64,000 nucleotides of DNA from Pithys albifrons albifrons (GCF_047495875.1 NC_092459.1:43111414-43175413); one strand, 5' to 3'; shown: positions 1 to 12,830, numbered from the stretch's first letter. Translations and numbers: made by a program. The notes: a model not told the origin generated them from the letters alone.

Positions 1-724
1 CCCAAGTACTTGGTCAAATGAGTTCTTATTCTAAGTTAAGAAGAACTGAAATATTTTCAATTTTTTTAATTTTCACATGGCCTTACGTGAGCACTGGTCT
101 TGCAAGCTGTTCCACCCAACTGAGCCCATGCAGACACATACAGCTCCAGCTGAAGAAAGTGGATAGATATTTTTGGTTGGTTGGTTTTTTTCTTTACGTT
201 GGTCCCCTTTTGAAGAATTCATTTCAAGTTTACTACTCCCATCAATCCTGGGATAGACTCCTAGAATGAGTTGTCCTTCAAACAAGATTGTTGCAAGCTA
301 TATATCTGCCTTCAAGGGTCTTTTGTTGCCCAGCGGAGCTAATTGATGTGAGGAAATAACTCTCCTTTCAAAAGCAAAACTGAATCTTTACCAAAATCCT
401 TCAGGTTCAAAGAAACTTGGGAGAGACCAAGATTTTGAAAGAGTTTGCGGTGGTTTTTGGGTTTTTCTAGAAATGATGTTTGAAGAGAAGCTGGAAAAGC
501 CATTATCCTTAACATCTATATTGGCAGGTTCCGAAGCAGAGAAGGATATCAGTATGTTTGAAAGGGTAAGAAGAGCACTGAAAGCTGCTAAACCAGGTCA
601 CATATTTGAAATATGCAGTTAGACCAGGTGATTGTCACCTGGGAAAGGCATATGTTTCTAAAAAGTACTTGTCAGCTGTGACTATTTCCTGTGAAATTAT
701 AGCCCTATCTACTTATGCAATGAG
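1..724. other. AT-rich intergenic DNA, nothing recognised
   Basis: No exon-like conservation, RNA gene or intact mobile element could be seen. The open frames here are short and overlap each other on both strands, as expected by chance. A short T/G-rich stretch (repeats of TTGG followed by a T run) lies near 173-192. Confidence 0.5.
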
Positions 725-1096
725 TTGAACATGTCCAGCAAAGGGTCACAAAGATAATTAAGGGATTGCAGCACCTACCATACAAGGAGAGGCTGAGAGC
801 TGGGATTGTTTAGCTTGGAGAAGATCCTTGTCACTGGTATCCAGTGACAGGGCAAGAAGCAAGGAGCACAGATTGAAATTAGCAAATTACATTTAAACAT
901 AAAAATTATCTTACTGTGAAGATGGTTGAATGCTGAAACAGATTGTCTGGTGAGTTTGTGGAGTTTTTGTTCTTGGAGCTATCAAAACCTGACTGGACAC
1001 AGCTCTCAGCATCCTGCTGTAAGAGACCCTGCTTTGAACAGAGGAGCTGAATTAGGTGATCTCCAGAGGTCACTTCCAAACTCAACCATTCTGTGA
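725..1096 (+). mobile_element. CR1-type LINE, 5'-truncated 3' fragment
   Basis: The stretch follows the 3' part of avian CR1 non-LTR retrotransposons in order: a segment like GTCCAGCAAAGGGTCACAAA near 732-751, then GAGAGGCTGAGAGCTGGG near 786-803, TAGCTTGGAGAAG near 811-823, a degraded 'GTGACAGGGCAAG' block near 843-855, and a terminal block reading 'GATCTCCAGAGGTCACTTCCAA' through 'CCATTCTGTGAA' near 1059-1096. It is in sense orientation, heavily diverged and internally deleted, and keeps no reverse-transcriptase ORF, so it is a dead 5'-truncated copy. The family is established as the dominant interspersed repeat of bird genomes. The copy subfamily was not determined. Confidence 0.8.
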
Positions 1097-4000
1097 ACCT
1101 GTTTGGTGACTGTTTTCTTGAATGAGAACTGAAGGACAGTTTTAAAGTATCCTAAAGACCTCTTCTCTTTAAGCTACTCAGCTACACTGTCTTACTTCAT
1201 AGGGAAACTGAATGGCAGCTGCACCACGACAGAATGAAGAGATTTTTGATACTCACCCAAGTCTTTGTCTCATCATGCCATTGTCACAGCTCAGTGTATG
1301 CTATGTCCGCAGCAGCTTTCAACACAGAAAGTTAGGAACTAAATCAGACTTGACAAGGTGGGATTGTTTTCCCCCTCTTCCCACCCAACTCACTCTTGTT
1401 CACTTGTGCAGTGAACCACTGAACTAGCTGAAAAAAATCCACTTCTCTGTAAAAGTATCTAGCTAAAAAAAATATATACTTCAGCTATGCCCATTCTCTA
1501 AGTCAGTTCCCAGTAAGGGAAGGCACCATTTGTTCCAGAACTGCCTTGAGGCAGAATACTTTTTTTTCAATGGCCCTTCCAGCTAATTTTGATGCATGAG
1601 AAGCTGCCCCTGTGAAAACAGACCAGACCTGGGAAAAAACCAAACATCTACCTCTGAGACAGGTATCATGTCATCTAGACTACAACCTCTTCCAAACTGT
1701 ACTCTTGGTTGTGAAAATAGTTTCTCTAGGTCAGGATCAAAACTTCCAAGAACTCAGCTACTTCCCATGTTGCAACTATTCTATAACTCATGGCTAATTG
1801 CAGAGGATTGTCAGTTATAATCTTTTATTTGTGTAACCCTTGATTACATAAGGAAAAACAAAGCAAGTACAAACCATGTTTGTATCAGCAAATATCTCCT
1901 GCTTTTTCCAAAAATATCTTACCCACCACTTGTTTTCTATGTCATCACTGTTCAAGGCTCAAGAGAGTTCAGTTTTCATCTCTCTCATGACTGCTTTATC
2001 CCTTCACTTCTTTCCAGGCTTGTTTGTTAGCTTTTCCTCTTTCTTTTGAAGAAAGCAAGCTTGATAGGTTTTAACTAATGATCATGTCCTCTACACTAAC
2101 TATAACACACGTATAATTAATGATGGAAGCAAAAGGTTAAGTAAACGAAAGGTCATGACAATTGAGGCTGATTTCATTAGACAGCATCGGTATGTTATTG
2201 TTCCCAATGCAGAAATCTAGGTTTAAAGGAAGATAATGCATTCATTAAACTGGGATGCAGGAAATTATCATTCTTCCGTTTCTGTTGGGTCACCTGCAAC
2301 TATTACTTTAATTACGGTCACAAGCAGCAACTGCTAACAAATAGCCTGAAAAGTACATAGGAATGTGCTTTCATCAAAAATTATTCACAAACATTTTGAT
2401 TCTTACACACTTGCTCATTGGGTAAAATTTCCCAGTCTGAATAACCAATCTTACATGTAAGAGTGGAAAATTCTCTCCACTGATTTGTGTCACTTCCATT
2501 TTCATCTCTTGGTAATAAGAAAGGAATGGGACACTCCAGATATGTTATGATCAATTAAAATAGAACTAGGATTAGGAAAGGATACTTTATCACCTATAAA
2601 TTGAATGAAACATGGTATTTAAAGAAACACACTAAAATTGCAGCTCTCAGGTCCCTAGATTAGAATATGTTGCTGAAGTACAGATAAACTGCTTTGGGAA
2701 AAGGACAGTGTTTGAAGCTGGAAGTTAAAGACTTTGCTACTTATTCACATATTGGTCTGTATAAATTGCAGTACTGGAGGTCCAGAAGAATTTCTTTGAT
2801 ACTTCCATTGCCTGGAGTGGAGTTTTTCTAAGAATGGATTTAGTTCTACATTTTAGTACCTATATTACTAAGCCTAATAACTTCAGTCTCAGTGAGGTTA
2901 TGCCAACGTTCTCTTCATGACAGGGAAAATGCCAGACACCTATGTTTTTTATATATTCACAGTTTATCACTGAGCTTTGCAGCTCCTGAGTGTCAGTCCT
3001 GCCTCTCTCCTTCACCCACGTCCACTTGGCTCTGGCACAGAGCCTTCTCTTCAGTGGCTTCATTAACCAGCCAAATACTGCTGCTAATCACACTTCTTGG
3101 TCCTTCAGCGATTGTCAGATTTTTGATGCTCCAGTTTCTCTGCCCTCCTTTTCATCACCAGTATTTCTTCCCTGATTGCATCTTTGCCCCTCCATCGCCA
3201 TTCTGTAGCTAACTGTTTTGTTCCCCTTATTTTGAGTCTCAGACCTGCCCTTGTTATTTATACTCCAGAATTCATTGAAAAAAGTTGCAAGATCTTCTAT
3301 TTCCATAGCAATCTGATTCTCCACTTTCTATCTCAGCTTTACTTTGGCCAAGGAGCACCTCTTTTCCTCCATTCATTCAGTGGTTTTTATCTCTATCTGT
3401 TACCACATTTTGTTTTCCATATCTACAAGAGTAAATAAATAGGTTTTGTGAAGATCTCCATTCCATGCTTCCTTCTCCATTCACGTTTTAACTTGGACTT
3501 TCTCAGCTGAATTGTTTTTCAAATTTGTTCTGATAGCAATTACAATGGGACTTAAACTATATTGACTTTTAGTCAGAAAACTCAAAATTTGTTGAAATGA
3601 CAAGTTTCTGTTGTCTTTTTTTATTTATTTAAAACAGTATGGGAAATATGAAGGGAGACTCTTCTGCATGAAAGCCGTCTCCATTTGAATCAGTGTCAGT
3701 TTCAATCAGTTCAGCCTTTAGCCATGTGGTTTACATCTTCAATTAACTTATGAGTGAATTCAGATTGACTCAAACTGATGTGGCAGGGGTAAGCCAGGAG
3801 TGAAACAAAATCTTTTTGAGAAAATAGTTTTGAGTAGTTTAAGCCTTCCTTATCAACTAAGGATTCATTCTTAAAAATTGTTATCAACAGTACAAGTGAT
3901 GCTGAAAATGAATGCTTGTAAATTATTATTCTAGTTGCATATTATTCTAGTCCTGTGAAAATGCAGAGAAGCTCCTTCTATGTTAACTTCTCTGCTTGGT

Positions 4001-7000
4001 TTTTCAATATTCAATGGAGTAGGGAAACACTGACCTAAATGACTGTAATTAGTTCTTGTGATTGTAGTAATAGTAGTTGAAGAAACAAAGTAAATGTATA
4101 AGCCAACTGTGGCTTTCCACCCACAGATGCATGAGGCAGGCACTTTCTCACTCCACGCCCCCAACTCCAAGCAATCATTTCCTTTCTTCACCACTGTACA
4201 CTTTGAAAAATGTTCTGTAATTTTTTTCTACCAGCTAACAATTCCATTTTTTTGAGCCTGCAGTTTCCCAAGGAAACTAGTTCAAACTCCTTAAATCAGT
4301 CTGCTATAAAGAGCCAAACAGTTTCAGGTAATGAAAACGGCATACAGTGTAATGCAATAAAACCCACAGACGAGTCTCTGTCATAACAACATAAAATTTA
4401 TTCCTAACGTTAACTAATATTTTCATGTTTTTTACTCTTAAAGGCTACATGTATTGATTTAAAAAGCTTTAAATGTTAATGGTTAACCAAGTGTATGTTG
4501 CTGAATTCCTAAAAAAGTATTTGAACATGACTGTGGTCCTTTTGAAGTAATTGTTTAAGTGTGAAGATCTTGTGCAGTCGTTCAGCTTTACCATAATCCG
4601 TCATCCTGCACCAGACTCTACTGTTGCTCTTGGTTTTGGTGAGCATTAGATGAAAAATTCTGTATAATTTTTCTTTTTTAAAAAGTGCCATAACCACTGC
4701 TTTGACCTTTCTGTTTGAACTGAACTGAACAGGAGTCAGAATCCTCGGATCAAAAATAGAACAAACATTTAAAAACTTACCCACAAACTTTAGGTAATCA
4801 GCTGGACACAAGGAGACCTGAGCTGTTATTCCCTTCTTACTATCCTTTTTCTTTAATGGTAGTATAATGTAAAATACAGAAGCAATACAGATCAGCAATC
4901 ACACAATGATTTGTCTCATTTTTAGAGCTGATTCTTAAAAAAGGGGTCCTCGTAGCAGAGACCTCCTTGCTCCCCTGCTTCCATCCTTCCCCTCCTCCCA
5001 CTAATGTCACTGTGGGGTGAAGCCCCAAAGGTGATGTCTATTCTGCTGAATAAAAGAGTACAGGACTCATTCTCTATTACTCTGTGGTTAACTAGCCTGG
5101 CACATCTCACAACCACACAAGGGTTTAAGCCAGTTATTCCTGCAACCAAGCCACTAGCAATCTGCACATTAGGCTTGGTTTTCAACCATGCTAGTTGCTC
5201 AGGCATAGCCTGTTGCCTGGTAGGCATTAAATCACTTTATAGACTGTGCACAACTGGCACTCTGGCATTTGCCCTGGCCCTGTTCATTTTGCTAATTCAT
5301 ATGTGGCCAGGGAGTCTCCATATCTCTGAACAAGCAAACCAGCAGTAAGAACCTGGCCACAGGATTTTCCATCCGTGAAACAAGACATGATGGGTAGAAC
5401 AGACAAATCAAGAACAATAATCCTGTATACTCTGTTTTGGCAGGAGCAAAATGTTTGTCTTCTTCTTTGAGGCAAAACCAATACCTATGTGACACACACA
5501 TGGCATGCTCATTCCCATTAATAGGAAAGCCCAAGCCAGCACTCCTGGAGTTGCATGTGTGGCTTTGGTCTAAAAAGCAGAAAGAACCATCTGCATTGAC
5601 AGGGGTTTCACAGCTTCCTGGTTGGTTTGATTTTCCTGATCAACCCATTGTCAGATAATGTTGTGGCAAGGGTTTGGATGGACATTACTCAGTGTCTATA
5701 CCAGTTTAAACAAGAGGCATAATGCTGACTTTCAAATTAGTATATCTGAGCCCCTGAACAAGGACAGAAATGATCAAGAACTTGAATAAGGCAAAATATC
5801 TACTGCTTTGGAACTAAGTGTAGTTTTGTAAACTGCTAAGTATTGGTTTAGAAAAGGTATGGAGAAGTAACAGTTGAGGCTTGCCAGAGTGTTCTGAGTG
5901 TGCTTATGGTAAAGACTTGACTCAAAGAGAATTGATTTTGCTGCAACTAAATAAATTTCTAAAAAGCCATTTGTGACAAAATACGTTTCACTTATTACCA
6001 TATTAAATGTTCATGTACTTAGATATCTGTCTAGGTTTGCAAATGGAACATTCTTGAGAATCTTACATTAAAATTTAAAGCTTCATAAAATCCTGCATGA
6101 TTTTCACAAGGCCACAAAATAAAGCAGAATACATATTTTGGCACAGCTTTTCCAAACAAATTCCTAAAAAGTCCCCTCCTTTCTTTGGCCCCACTGGCAA
6201 AAGCAAATATAATAGGAGGAAAACACATGAAAAATAGGAAACTTCCCTGTTACTAATATTTTTCTTGAGTCATTAAAAAAATTAGAACAAACCCAAAGGC
6301 AAAAAAGGAGACTAATGGCTAAAAGGAGAAAAAAGAAAACTCTGTGACTGCATACAACCATTGCCAGCTAAGAAACAAGAGCACAGTTTGGACCATCAGG
6401 AGACATGAGCATTTCTGGGGGAGAGGAAACAGAAAACAAGACCCTCACCTGCATCCTCCTATAGCACATTTCATATCAGTTTTGCTGACAGCATGCAGGG
6501 AACACTTAGCTTTATAACTGCAATAATTTCTTTTGATTGAGTTTTATAGTAGACTTGATGTATTTTTTAAAAATAAATGAAAAGGGGGTTAAAGTGGATA
6601 CACAGTAGTCAAATGTGTTATCACCAGGCTTGAGACCATTGGGGTATATACCTAGTATACACCTTCCAAAGCTGAATCTTACTGTAGTCTTACTATGTTA
6701 CTGCCCCTGAGACCACTGGTGGAATGAGAAGCTGGTGGAAAAGGTCCACATTGAATCCACAGTTCTGGGGGCAGCAAGAGGAGGCTGCTCCACTGCGGAA
6801 GGAGAGGCAGGAGCCACAGGTGATGGCAGGAGCCTTACTGACAAGGATGCAGAGCAGTTCTGTTGCTGACAATGAAGGCCAGACAAGAGTCAAGATAGCC
6901 AGAGAAGTCCACAGGGATGAGGCAGGTCTGAGTTCAAGTCTGTCACCTGTCAGCGTCCAGATCAACAGGCATGGCCATGGCTGCAGACAGTTGCAATGGA

Positions 7001-10000
7001 GCTTGAGTGTCAAGAGTGAGGGCCTCAGATTAAAAATAACTCCTGGGTGAAGAAACAGCAGGCTCTCACAGAGGTTTCTCCCAGCATTTTATTTCAAGGC
7101 GGCAAGCTATACTCTCTCTGTACTGTCCCTGAGCCCACACAGCTGCCTACCCAAAAGGAGGGATGCACACAGGACCTCCACACCAACCATGTATACTGTT
7201 TCCACTCTGAAGTTTTTCCCAAGTTTCTGTCTTGCCTTCGTCTGCAACAGTTCCTTATCAAATCTATTTCAGTAGTCTTGTAAACCCCATTTTGTAGACA
7301 AGATTCTAAATGTCTTTTTCCTTCTCCACTGCATTCCCAGGCTTTTTTTCCTCTTTCTTCTTTTACTGTATCCTATTCATCCACTAACTTCCCACGCTTT
7401 CCTCATAGTTTTCTAATCAGTCTCCCTAGTCCCTGCCCCTGACGACTAATAGGAGAGATGCTGCCATTTCCTGCAGATATGTATGACAGCTCTTCCAGTC
7501 AACAGTAACACTAGTCTTCATTAATTCATCTTCACATGTTGTGGATTTCACTATGCTGGCAAATAAGACACGCTGATATGAGGTGACATGTTTTTGGCAG
7601 CAAATCTTTGCTTCTGCTCCTCAGTTTCTAGACTTAGCTTTCTGCCCCTTGAACAGTCCTGATCTCAAAAGACTCTTCCTCTTAATCTATTTTTTTCTCA
7701 TCCTGGTCTTGCATTTATCTTTTTTCCATTTGAATCATACAGCATCGTCCTTCCTGCTTCCAAGGTGTCAGCAGTAGTGTCATTAAAAGGATAAGAGAGA
7801 GAACTGCCTTGTTCCTAGTTCCCAAACAAGAACCTCTTTGGCATAAAGTGCAGCTAAAAGCATACATTCAAAGTTTTTCCTCAGATTCTGTAGCCTGGAC
7901 AACGAGGAGGCTGTGAGCTACCCATTCACTGTAGAAGACCCAGAGTATATCAGCTGGTTGGTGTTCAGTGTTGGAAGTGACTTGGGTTTTCAGTGGATCC
8001 AAGGCTTTGTTGATTTTAGCAGTTAGGAAAGTCATTCAGTGTGTGCAAACTGGGGTCTAGCAAGGGGTTATAGCTTGCCCAGGTCTGGACAGAGTACCCA
8101 CATAAACAACAAAAGGCATTCTCCTGCCATTACACTGGATTTGAAGTGCCTGTTCTAAATGTTCAGATGGCTAGATTGTTTTGAAAATAATATCTGAGCA
8201 TGGACCAAATACATATTTTTTTAATCTTCTTCTTGGCAATGACTGAAAAATGTAAACTGGCTATAACAGGAGACACGAAAAATTTCATACCAAAGTGCTT
8301 GCCAAAGATACAAAGAACTGGAAGGCTGTGTTATAGTGGGAAACTTTTAAATTATTTTAATAATAGATGACAAAACCACACCCATATATAACAAATAGCA
8401 TTTCATGGAAGTATTGCAAAGAAACCTATACACAGTCTCCAGAAGTGCCTACAAGACTAATGAAGGAGCTGGCAAATGATTCCATCAGGAAAGAAAACAA
8501 AGGATAATCAAAGCAGAGCACAAAGAGGATAAATGTGGAAGGTCAGGAAACATGAAGGAACAGAAGACTCTGCAGGACAAAATGAATAAATGGACAAAAT
8601 GAGTAAACATGGTCTCTGCTCTGAGTAGAAGTGCAGGTGGAATAGGAGAAACTGTTTTTGATCTAACACATCTGTCTTCAAACTGATGTCCAAAACCTGG
8701 GAATGTGCTGGAGATGTTACCAGGAATCTCAAAAATTCTCTCCTGAAGATCAGTGTCTCAGTCCTTCATTTCAAACATTTGATGAATATTTCCCACAGTT
8801 GGAGATACCATTACAGAATGGAAAATAGTACTATTTACTAGTTAGTCTTTTTTTTTAAGTAAAGTGAAAAATGTTTAGTAGACCTCACTAGAAAAATACT
8901 ATATGCAATTATTTTGTGACATATTTTCATAAGCTATTCCAGAAATTATGTTTTATAGCAGCACAACACAAATAAGACCAAATGCTTTGTTTTGCTTTGA
9001 GAAAAACATATTGCATGAAAAATTAAAAGTGCTTTTTCAAGCACTAATATTTTTGAAAAATATCTTCAGTGGTTTTAGTTTTTCACCAGGGATGGCAGGT
9101 CACTTTAATTGGTCACCTTGAGAAAAAAATTCCACATCTCATTAAGCTGCCTCAAAATGTTTAATCTGTATAGAAAAAAACCAAATTTTTCACCAAGTTC
9201 TCAGAGGAAACCCTACAAAGAAGACTAGTGGTAAAAAACTGAGAAAATTAAAGTAATAGAAAAAAAAAGTGCAGTGTTTTCATAGCCTGTATGCAGTTCA
9301 GTTATTTATTGAAATAGTTCAATTCTGAATATGTCCTGAATAAAACTTGTTTTATACAAACTGGTTATAAAATTAGGTTATGTCATATGCTGAGGGCACA
9401 AAAACAAAGCACCAGGGGAAGTTTCTTTTTCTGAAAAAAAAAACCAAAAAAACTCAGCAGAAATAGCAGGGACCAGGAAAGAACTCTCCCCTATATACTA
9501 AAAAAAAATTAAAAAAAAAAAGGTGAAAAATCAAGTTTTGACCATGTTTTGGGTTTGTTTGTTTTTCAGAAAAGTCTCATGCAGTCTCAAACTACTAGCA
9601 AAATACAGCTAGCCCTGTGTTAAGGTAATATACCTATATATTGGGCTAAGTTTATATATATATATATATACACACACACAGAATGTGCACTAAATTTTAG
9701 ATTATAGAGTCAAGTATTAGGAGCTCTAGATATATGTGGGTACTTAAATATCACCTGTGAAATGTGATGAAGTAGCTTTCTACGACTGTCCCTAGGTAAG
9801 TCTAAGTGGAACAGTGTCATTTAGTCACTGGAAGGCTTTCTCCTGAGCCTTGGAATTATCTCTGCATCCAACACAAAACCTTTCTGAGCTAAGTAAGACA
9901 GTATTTGAAGGCATGAGAGGTTCCACAGCTGCTTTAATCACAGGCTAAGATCACACAGAAAAATTCTGTGTAAAGTTTTTCTGTGAAAAAAAGAAATTAA

Positions 10001-10974
10001 AAAGCTATGTACACTAAGTATTTTAGCACTGACTTGGCCCTTATTTAGCCTCATAAAGTGCTGACAAATTCTTGAAAGTCTCACTGTACCCCTAAAATTA
10101 AATCTACAAAGGAAACCCCAAGAATGGCAAGTTCAAGGCAAGTATAGTAATGCCTAATTATAGGGAATTGTATGTGAACTGAGCTCACTAGAGTATGAAA
10201 TGAGAGCTTAAAAAGTGATCCTTACCACGTGACACATTTTTATCTTGCTCTTTTCAAAAAATGCAATTGCATTTGCTATCCATCTCTTTCCTCTCAAAAA
10301 ATTTTTGAACTCTTTTTACAATTTTGGCCAAATTCAACATAAAGGACCCCAAAATACTCAGTGCCATGAGAACCAGTGGTCAAGAAAATGAACCTGCTAA
10401 TCAGTGTCCCCACCAGATGGAGGATCGTGTGACTTTACCAGTTACCTACTGCTTGATTTACCAGTTGGCTAATCCCCTCAGCACGTGTTCCTGGTGAGGT
10501 ATCGCACTGCGGGAAACCACCTCAATTTTTGCTAGCACATGTAGGAAGTGGTGACTACTGGAGTGGATAGGGGGGAAGGATGTGGAACACTGACCCATAA
10601 GTAGCCAATCTTTGTTAACCCTGCTATTTCTAGAATCATGATCTATATACACTTGAGTGAACTCTGTTCGTGACAGTATGCAAACTACCATGGGGGTAGG
10701 TATTCCTTGGATAACTCAGAACGAGATGGAAAAATGAAACTTTGCCATTAATAAAGTCTCATATATTGGAAAGGAAGCCAATCATGGTGCAAGACAACTG
10801 GGAACCAACAAGCCCTGGAAAAGCCAGTTTTACAGCTAGAATCCTGCCTGTTTTGTGGACATGGACCGCACATTGTGAGACCCACGACCAGCAGGTCACG
10901 AAAAATGTGCAAGATGCTGCACACAGGAGCGATGCTAGCGGCAGATTTGGAGTGAGCAGCAGCACAAGCGTACA
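1097..10974. other. AT-rich intergenic DNA, no gene recognised
   Basis: About 9.9 kb with no exon I can support on either strand. The longest frames (for example 129 codons on the - strand at 4509-4898, and opposing 106-108 codon frames at 6693-7050) have no recognisable domain and are about as long as chance predicts in this much sequence. A-rich runs lie at about 9434-9450 and 9500-9522, and a TA/CA microsatellite at 9653-9680 is listed separately. Mammalian synteny puts HACE1 upstream of LIN28B in the opposite orientation, but no HACE1 ankyrin-repeat or HECT exon was recognised here. Confidence 0.5.
9653..9680. repeat. (TA)n(CA)n microsatellite
   Basis: Nine TA dinucleotides are followed directly by five CA dinucleotides. 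This is a compound simple repeat with no coding role and is likely to vary in length between individuals. Confidence 0.9.
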
Positions 10975-11638
10975 CGGTGCAGGATGGGGAGCCCAGTCCT
11001 CGAGGCGGCGGAGCTGGGCAAAATCACAGGTGCCAAATGGCCTCCACGACCTGCAGCCAAGGAGGGTTCCGAGGGCGACGATGCTTGGGCGGATATGGTG
11101 AGCGGAGGCCCCGGTGCCGGACCCCAGAGGAAGAGGCCCCCGACCCCAGCGAGCGGCGGCCCCGGGGAGCTGTCGGGCGTCTCCCGGTGGGGCTGTGGGG
11201 CGGCTCCCGTGGGCGCGGCCGCGGCCGCCCCGCCCCGCCCGCCCCGCCCGCCCCGCCGGCTCCCGCTGCCCTGGAGCGCCCCCGCGCGCAGCCGCCGGTG
11301 CCGCCCGCCCGCCCGCCTGCGGGGAGGGCGGCGGGGCAGGTGCGCGGCGGCTGCGGCGGCGTGAGCCAGCGCTGGGGCCGTGCCTGCCCGCCGCGGCCGT
11401 GTCTGCCGCCCGCCGCCGCCCCTCCTCGCTGGCTGCTGCTGCCGCCTTCCCGCCGGGAGCACCGTGTCCCTGTGCCGCCTCAGCTCGCTTTCTCCTCCTC
11501 CGTTCTGTCCTGCCAGTGGCTCGGGAAGACGGAGCCCCCCGCGGGGGGCGCCCGTCGGTGGGTGCGTGTCCCCCCAGCCCCCGCGCTCGCCTCGCCACCG
11601 CGGCAGCCGCCGGCGCAGCCCCGCTCAGCCCGGCCACC

Positions 11639-11652
11639 ATGGCGTGCGGGAG
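11639..11652 (+). other. Candidate first-exon start codon with adjacent splice donor
   Basis: The context GCCACCATGG is an optimal Kozak match. After only 14 bases (Met-Ala-Cys-Gly plus two bases) it meets the donor GGGAG|GTAAGC. This looks like the 3' end of a first exon inside a CpG island. Joined directly to LIN28B exon 2 at 28341 or 28338, or to the possible exon at 24694, the frame hits a stop within a few codons. It therefore does not encode an alternative LIN28B N-terminus by those joins. The ATG may be a uORF, may belong to an unrecognised gene, or may be coincidental. Confidence 0.35.
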
Positions 11653-12443
11653 GTAAGCGAGCTCCCTTCACCTCCCCCTTCGCGGTCTCGCCCTCCCGCC
11701 GGCGCTGCACCTGCCAGGGCGTGGGGGGGCGGCCGCGGGTTCTCCGGTGCCGGAGGAAAAAGTTGCGCGGGGCGCAGGCGGAGCGGCGCCGCATTGTTGT
11801 GTGTGCGGGAACTCCCTGCGGGCGGCGGCGGGGCGGGTGTACTTCCGGGTTCGCACCTTTCTCCCTTGGCCGCCGTGCCCCCTCCTCCGACGCTGCCCCC
11901 GGGCCCGCCCGGGCCGCCGCCGCCGCCCCCGCCCGAGCCGCCGGGACGGGGAGAAGGGGGCGGTGGGCCGCCTCACACGGCAGACGCGAACGACGACGGC
12001 AGCCGTGGTGGAGGAAGGGAGAAGGGACGAAGTCGCCCCCCGCGCCGAGCGGGGCGAGGGGCGCAGCGCCCCGCCGAGAGCAGGCGGCGGCCGCGGCCGA
12101 GGCACCGGCGGCGGGGACGGTGCGGCAGCCCGACGCCAGGGGGCGGCCCGCGCCCCGCCGACAGCCGCCGCCGGATGGCGGTGACCGCCCGGCGAGCCGC
12201 CGCGGCCGGGCGGGGCGGACGAGGACCGGCGGAAGGCAAGGCCGGGCGAGGAGAGAGGATGGACGGCGGGACAGGACCCGCCGGGCGGCGCGTACGCCCC
12301 GAGGCGGGCGGGGAGCGGAGGACGGGGCGGGGGCGGCGCGGAGGCCGCGAGGCTCGGCCTCGTTGCGGTAACACCGGCGGGGCCGCGTGTCACGCGCGGC
12401 GCCGTGTGCGCGGTGCGGGGGGTTTAACGCGAGTGGCGGCGGG

Positions 12444-12456
12444 GCCGCCATCTTGG
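12444..12456 (-). promoter_or_regulatory. YY1-type element (AAGATGGCGGC on the - strand)
   Basis: The + strand reads GCCGCCATCTTGG, so the - strand reads CCAAGATGGCGGC, matching the promoter class of YY1 sites. Such sites usually lie just downstream of a start site with the ATGGCGGC reading along the transcript. That orientation would suggest leftward (- strand) transcription beginning shortly to the right of this element. The directional reading is inference. Confidence 0.55.
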
Positions 12457-12628
12457 ATGGCTCCCTCGCGGGGAGCGCGGGGTTGCGGCCGGGGCTGCGG
12501 GGACAGCGCCCAGGGAGCGTCTCCGCCGGCGACAGGGCGGGCGGGCTGTCCGGGAGGCTGTGACACGGAGCCCCGCGCCTGGTTCTGAGGTGCCGGGCAC
12601 GGTGCGGGACGCAGCGAGGAGGAGAACA

Positions 12629-12634
12629 AATAAA
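12629..12634 (+). terminator. AATAAA polyadenylation-like hexamer in CpG island
   Basis: A canonical AATAAA sits in otherwise GC-rich sequence. About 20-45 bases downstream comes a G/T-containing stretch (CTTGTTCGCCCTTGTCCGG), the usual arrangement of a cleavage site. It lies 41 bases after the stop of a long GC-rich frame ending at 12588. It could terminate a short promoter-proximal transcript, or be coincidental. Confidence 0.25.
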
Positions 12635-12830
12635 GTGCCGAAGTGCCTCCAACACGCCTTGTTCGCCCTTGTCCGGTGGTGCGCCCGCGGAGAGGGCGGC
12701 GGGGCCCCTTTGGCTGCTCGCCCCGCCGAGGGGCTCGGCGGCGGCATCCCCCGGTGCCGCGCTCCAAGAGAGCGACCGTGTCTGAGCGCCGGCAGCTCCA
12801 TGCGGCTGTTGTGTAGACCACACAGCGGGT

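Larger units (their letters stand above)
10975..12830. promoter_or_regulatory. Large CpG island, probable promoter
   Basis: Base composition changes abruptly from AT-rich flanks to about 1.8 kb of very CpG-dense sequence. It contains tandem Sp1/GC-box-like CCGCCC units (11225-11262), an ETS-type site ACTTCCGG at 11841-11848, and a YY1-type element GCCGCCATCTTGG at 12444-12456. Open frames of 400-460 codons occur on both strands at once (for example 10977-12371 + and 11480-12823 -). They are rich in Arg, Pro, Ala and Gly, as expected where stop codons are rare, and match no known family. The island most likely holds transcription start sites, possibly in both directions. Candidates are a far-upstream LIN28B promoter, the HACE1 promoter or a non-coding RNA; the sequence alone does not decide between them. 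Confidence 0.75.

Noticed and set aside
4509..4898. 129-codon - strand ORF with Lys-rich sequence
   Set aside because: No recognisable domain. A few frames of this length are expected by chance in 64 kb of six-frame AT-rich sequence.
6693..7050. Opposing 106- and 108-codon ORFs
   Set aside because: Mutually antisense frames without motifs, splice context or known similarity; probably a locally GC-richer chance region.
10977..12823. ORFs of 400-464 codons on both strands in the first CpG island
   Set aside because: They overlap in opposing strands and several frames at once, are dominated by Arg/Pro/Ala/Gly, and match no family. Stop codons are rare in such GC-rich DNA, so long frames are expected by chance.
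10975..12830. HACE1 first coding exon on the - strand
   Set aside because: Synteny suggests it nearby, and a - strand 'MELPALRHG' frame near 12801 looked briefly similar, but the conserved HACE1 N-terminal pattern (MEQLNRLTRSL-type) was not found.
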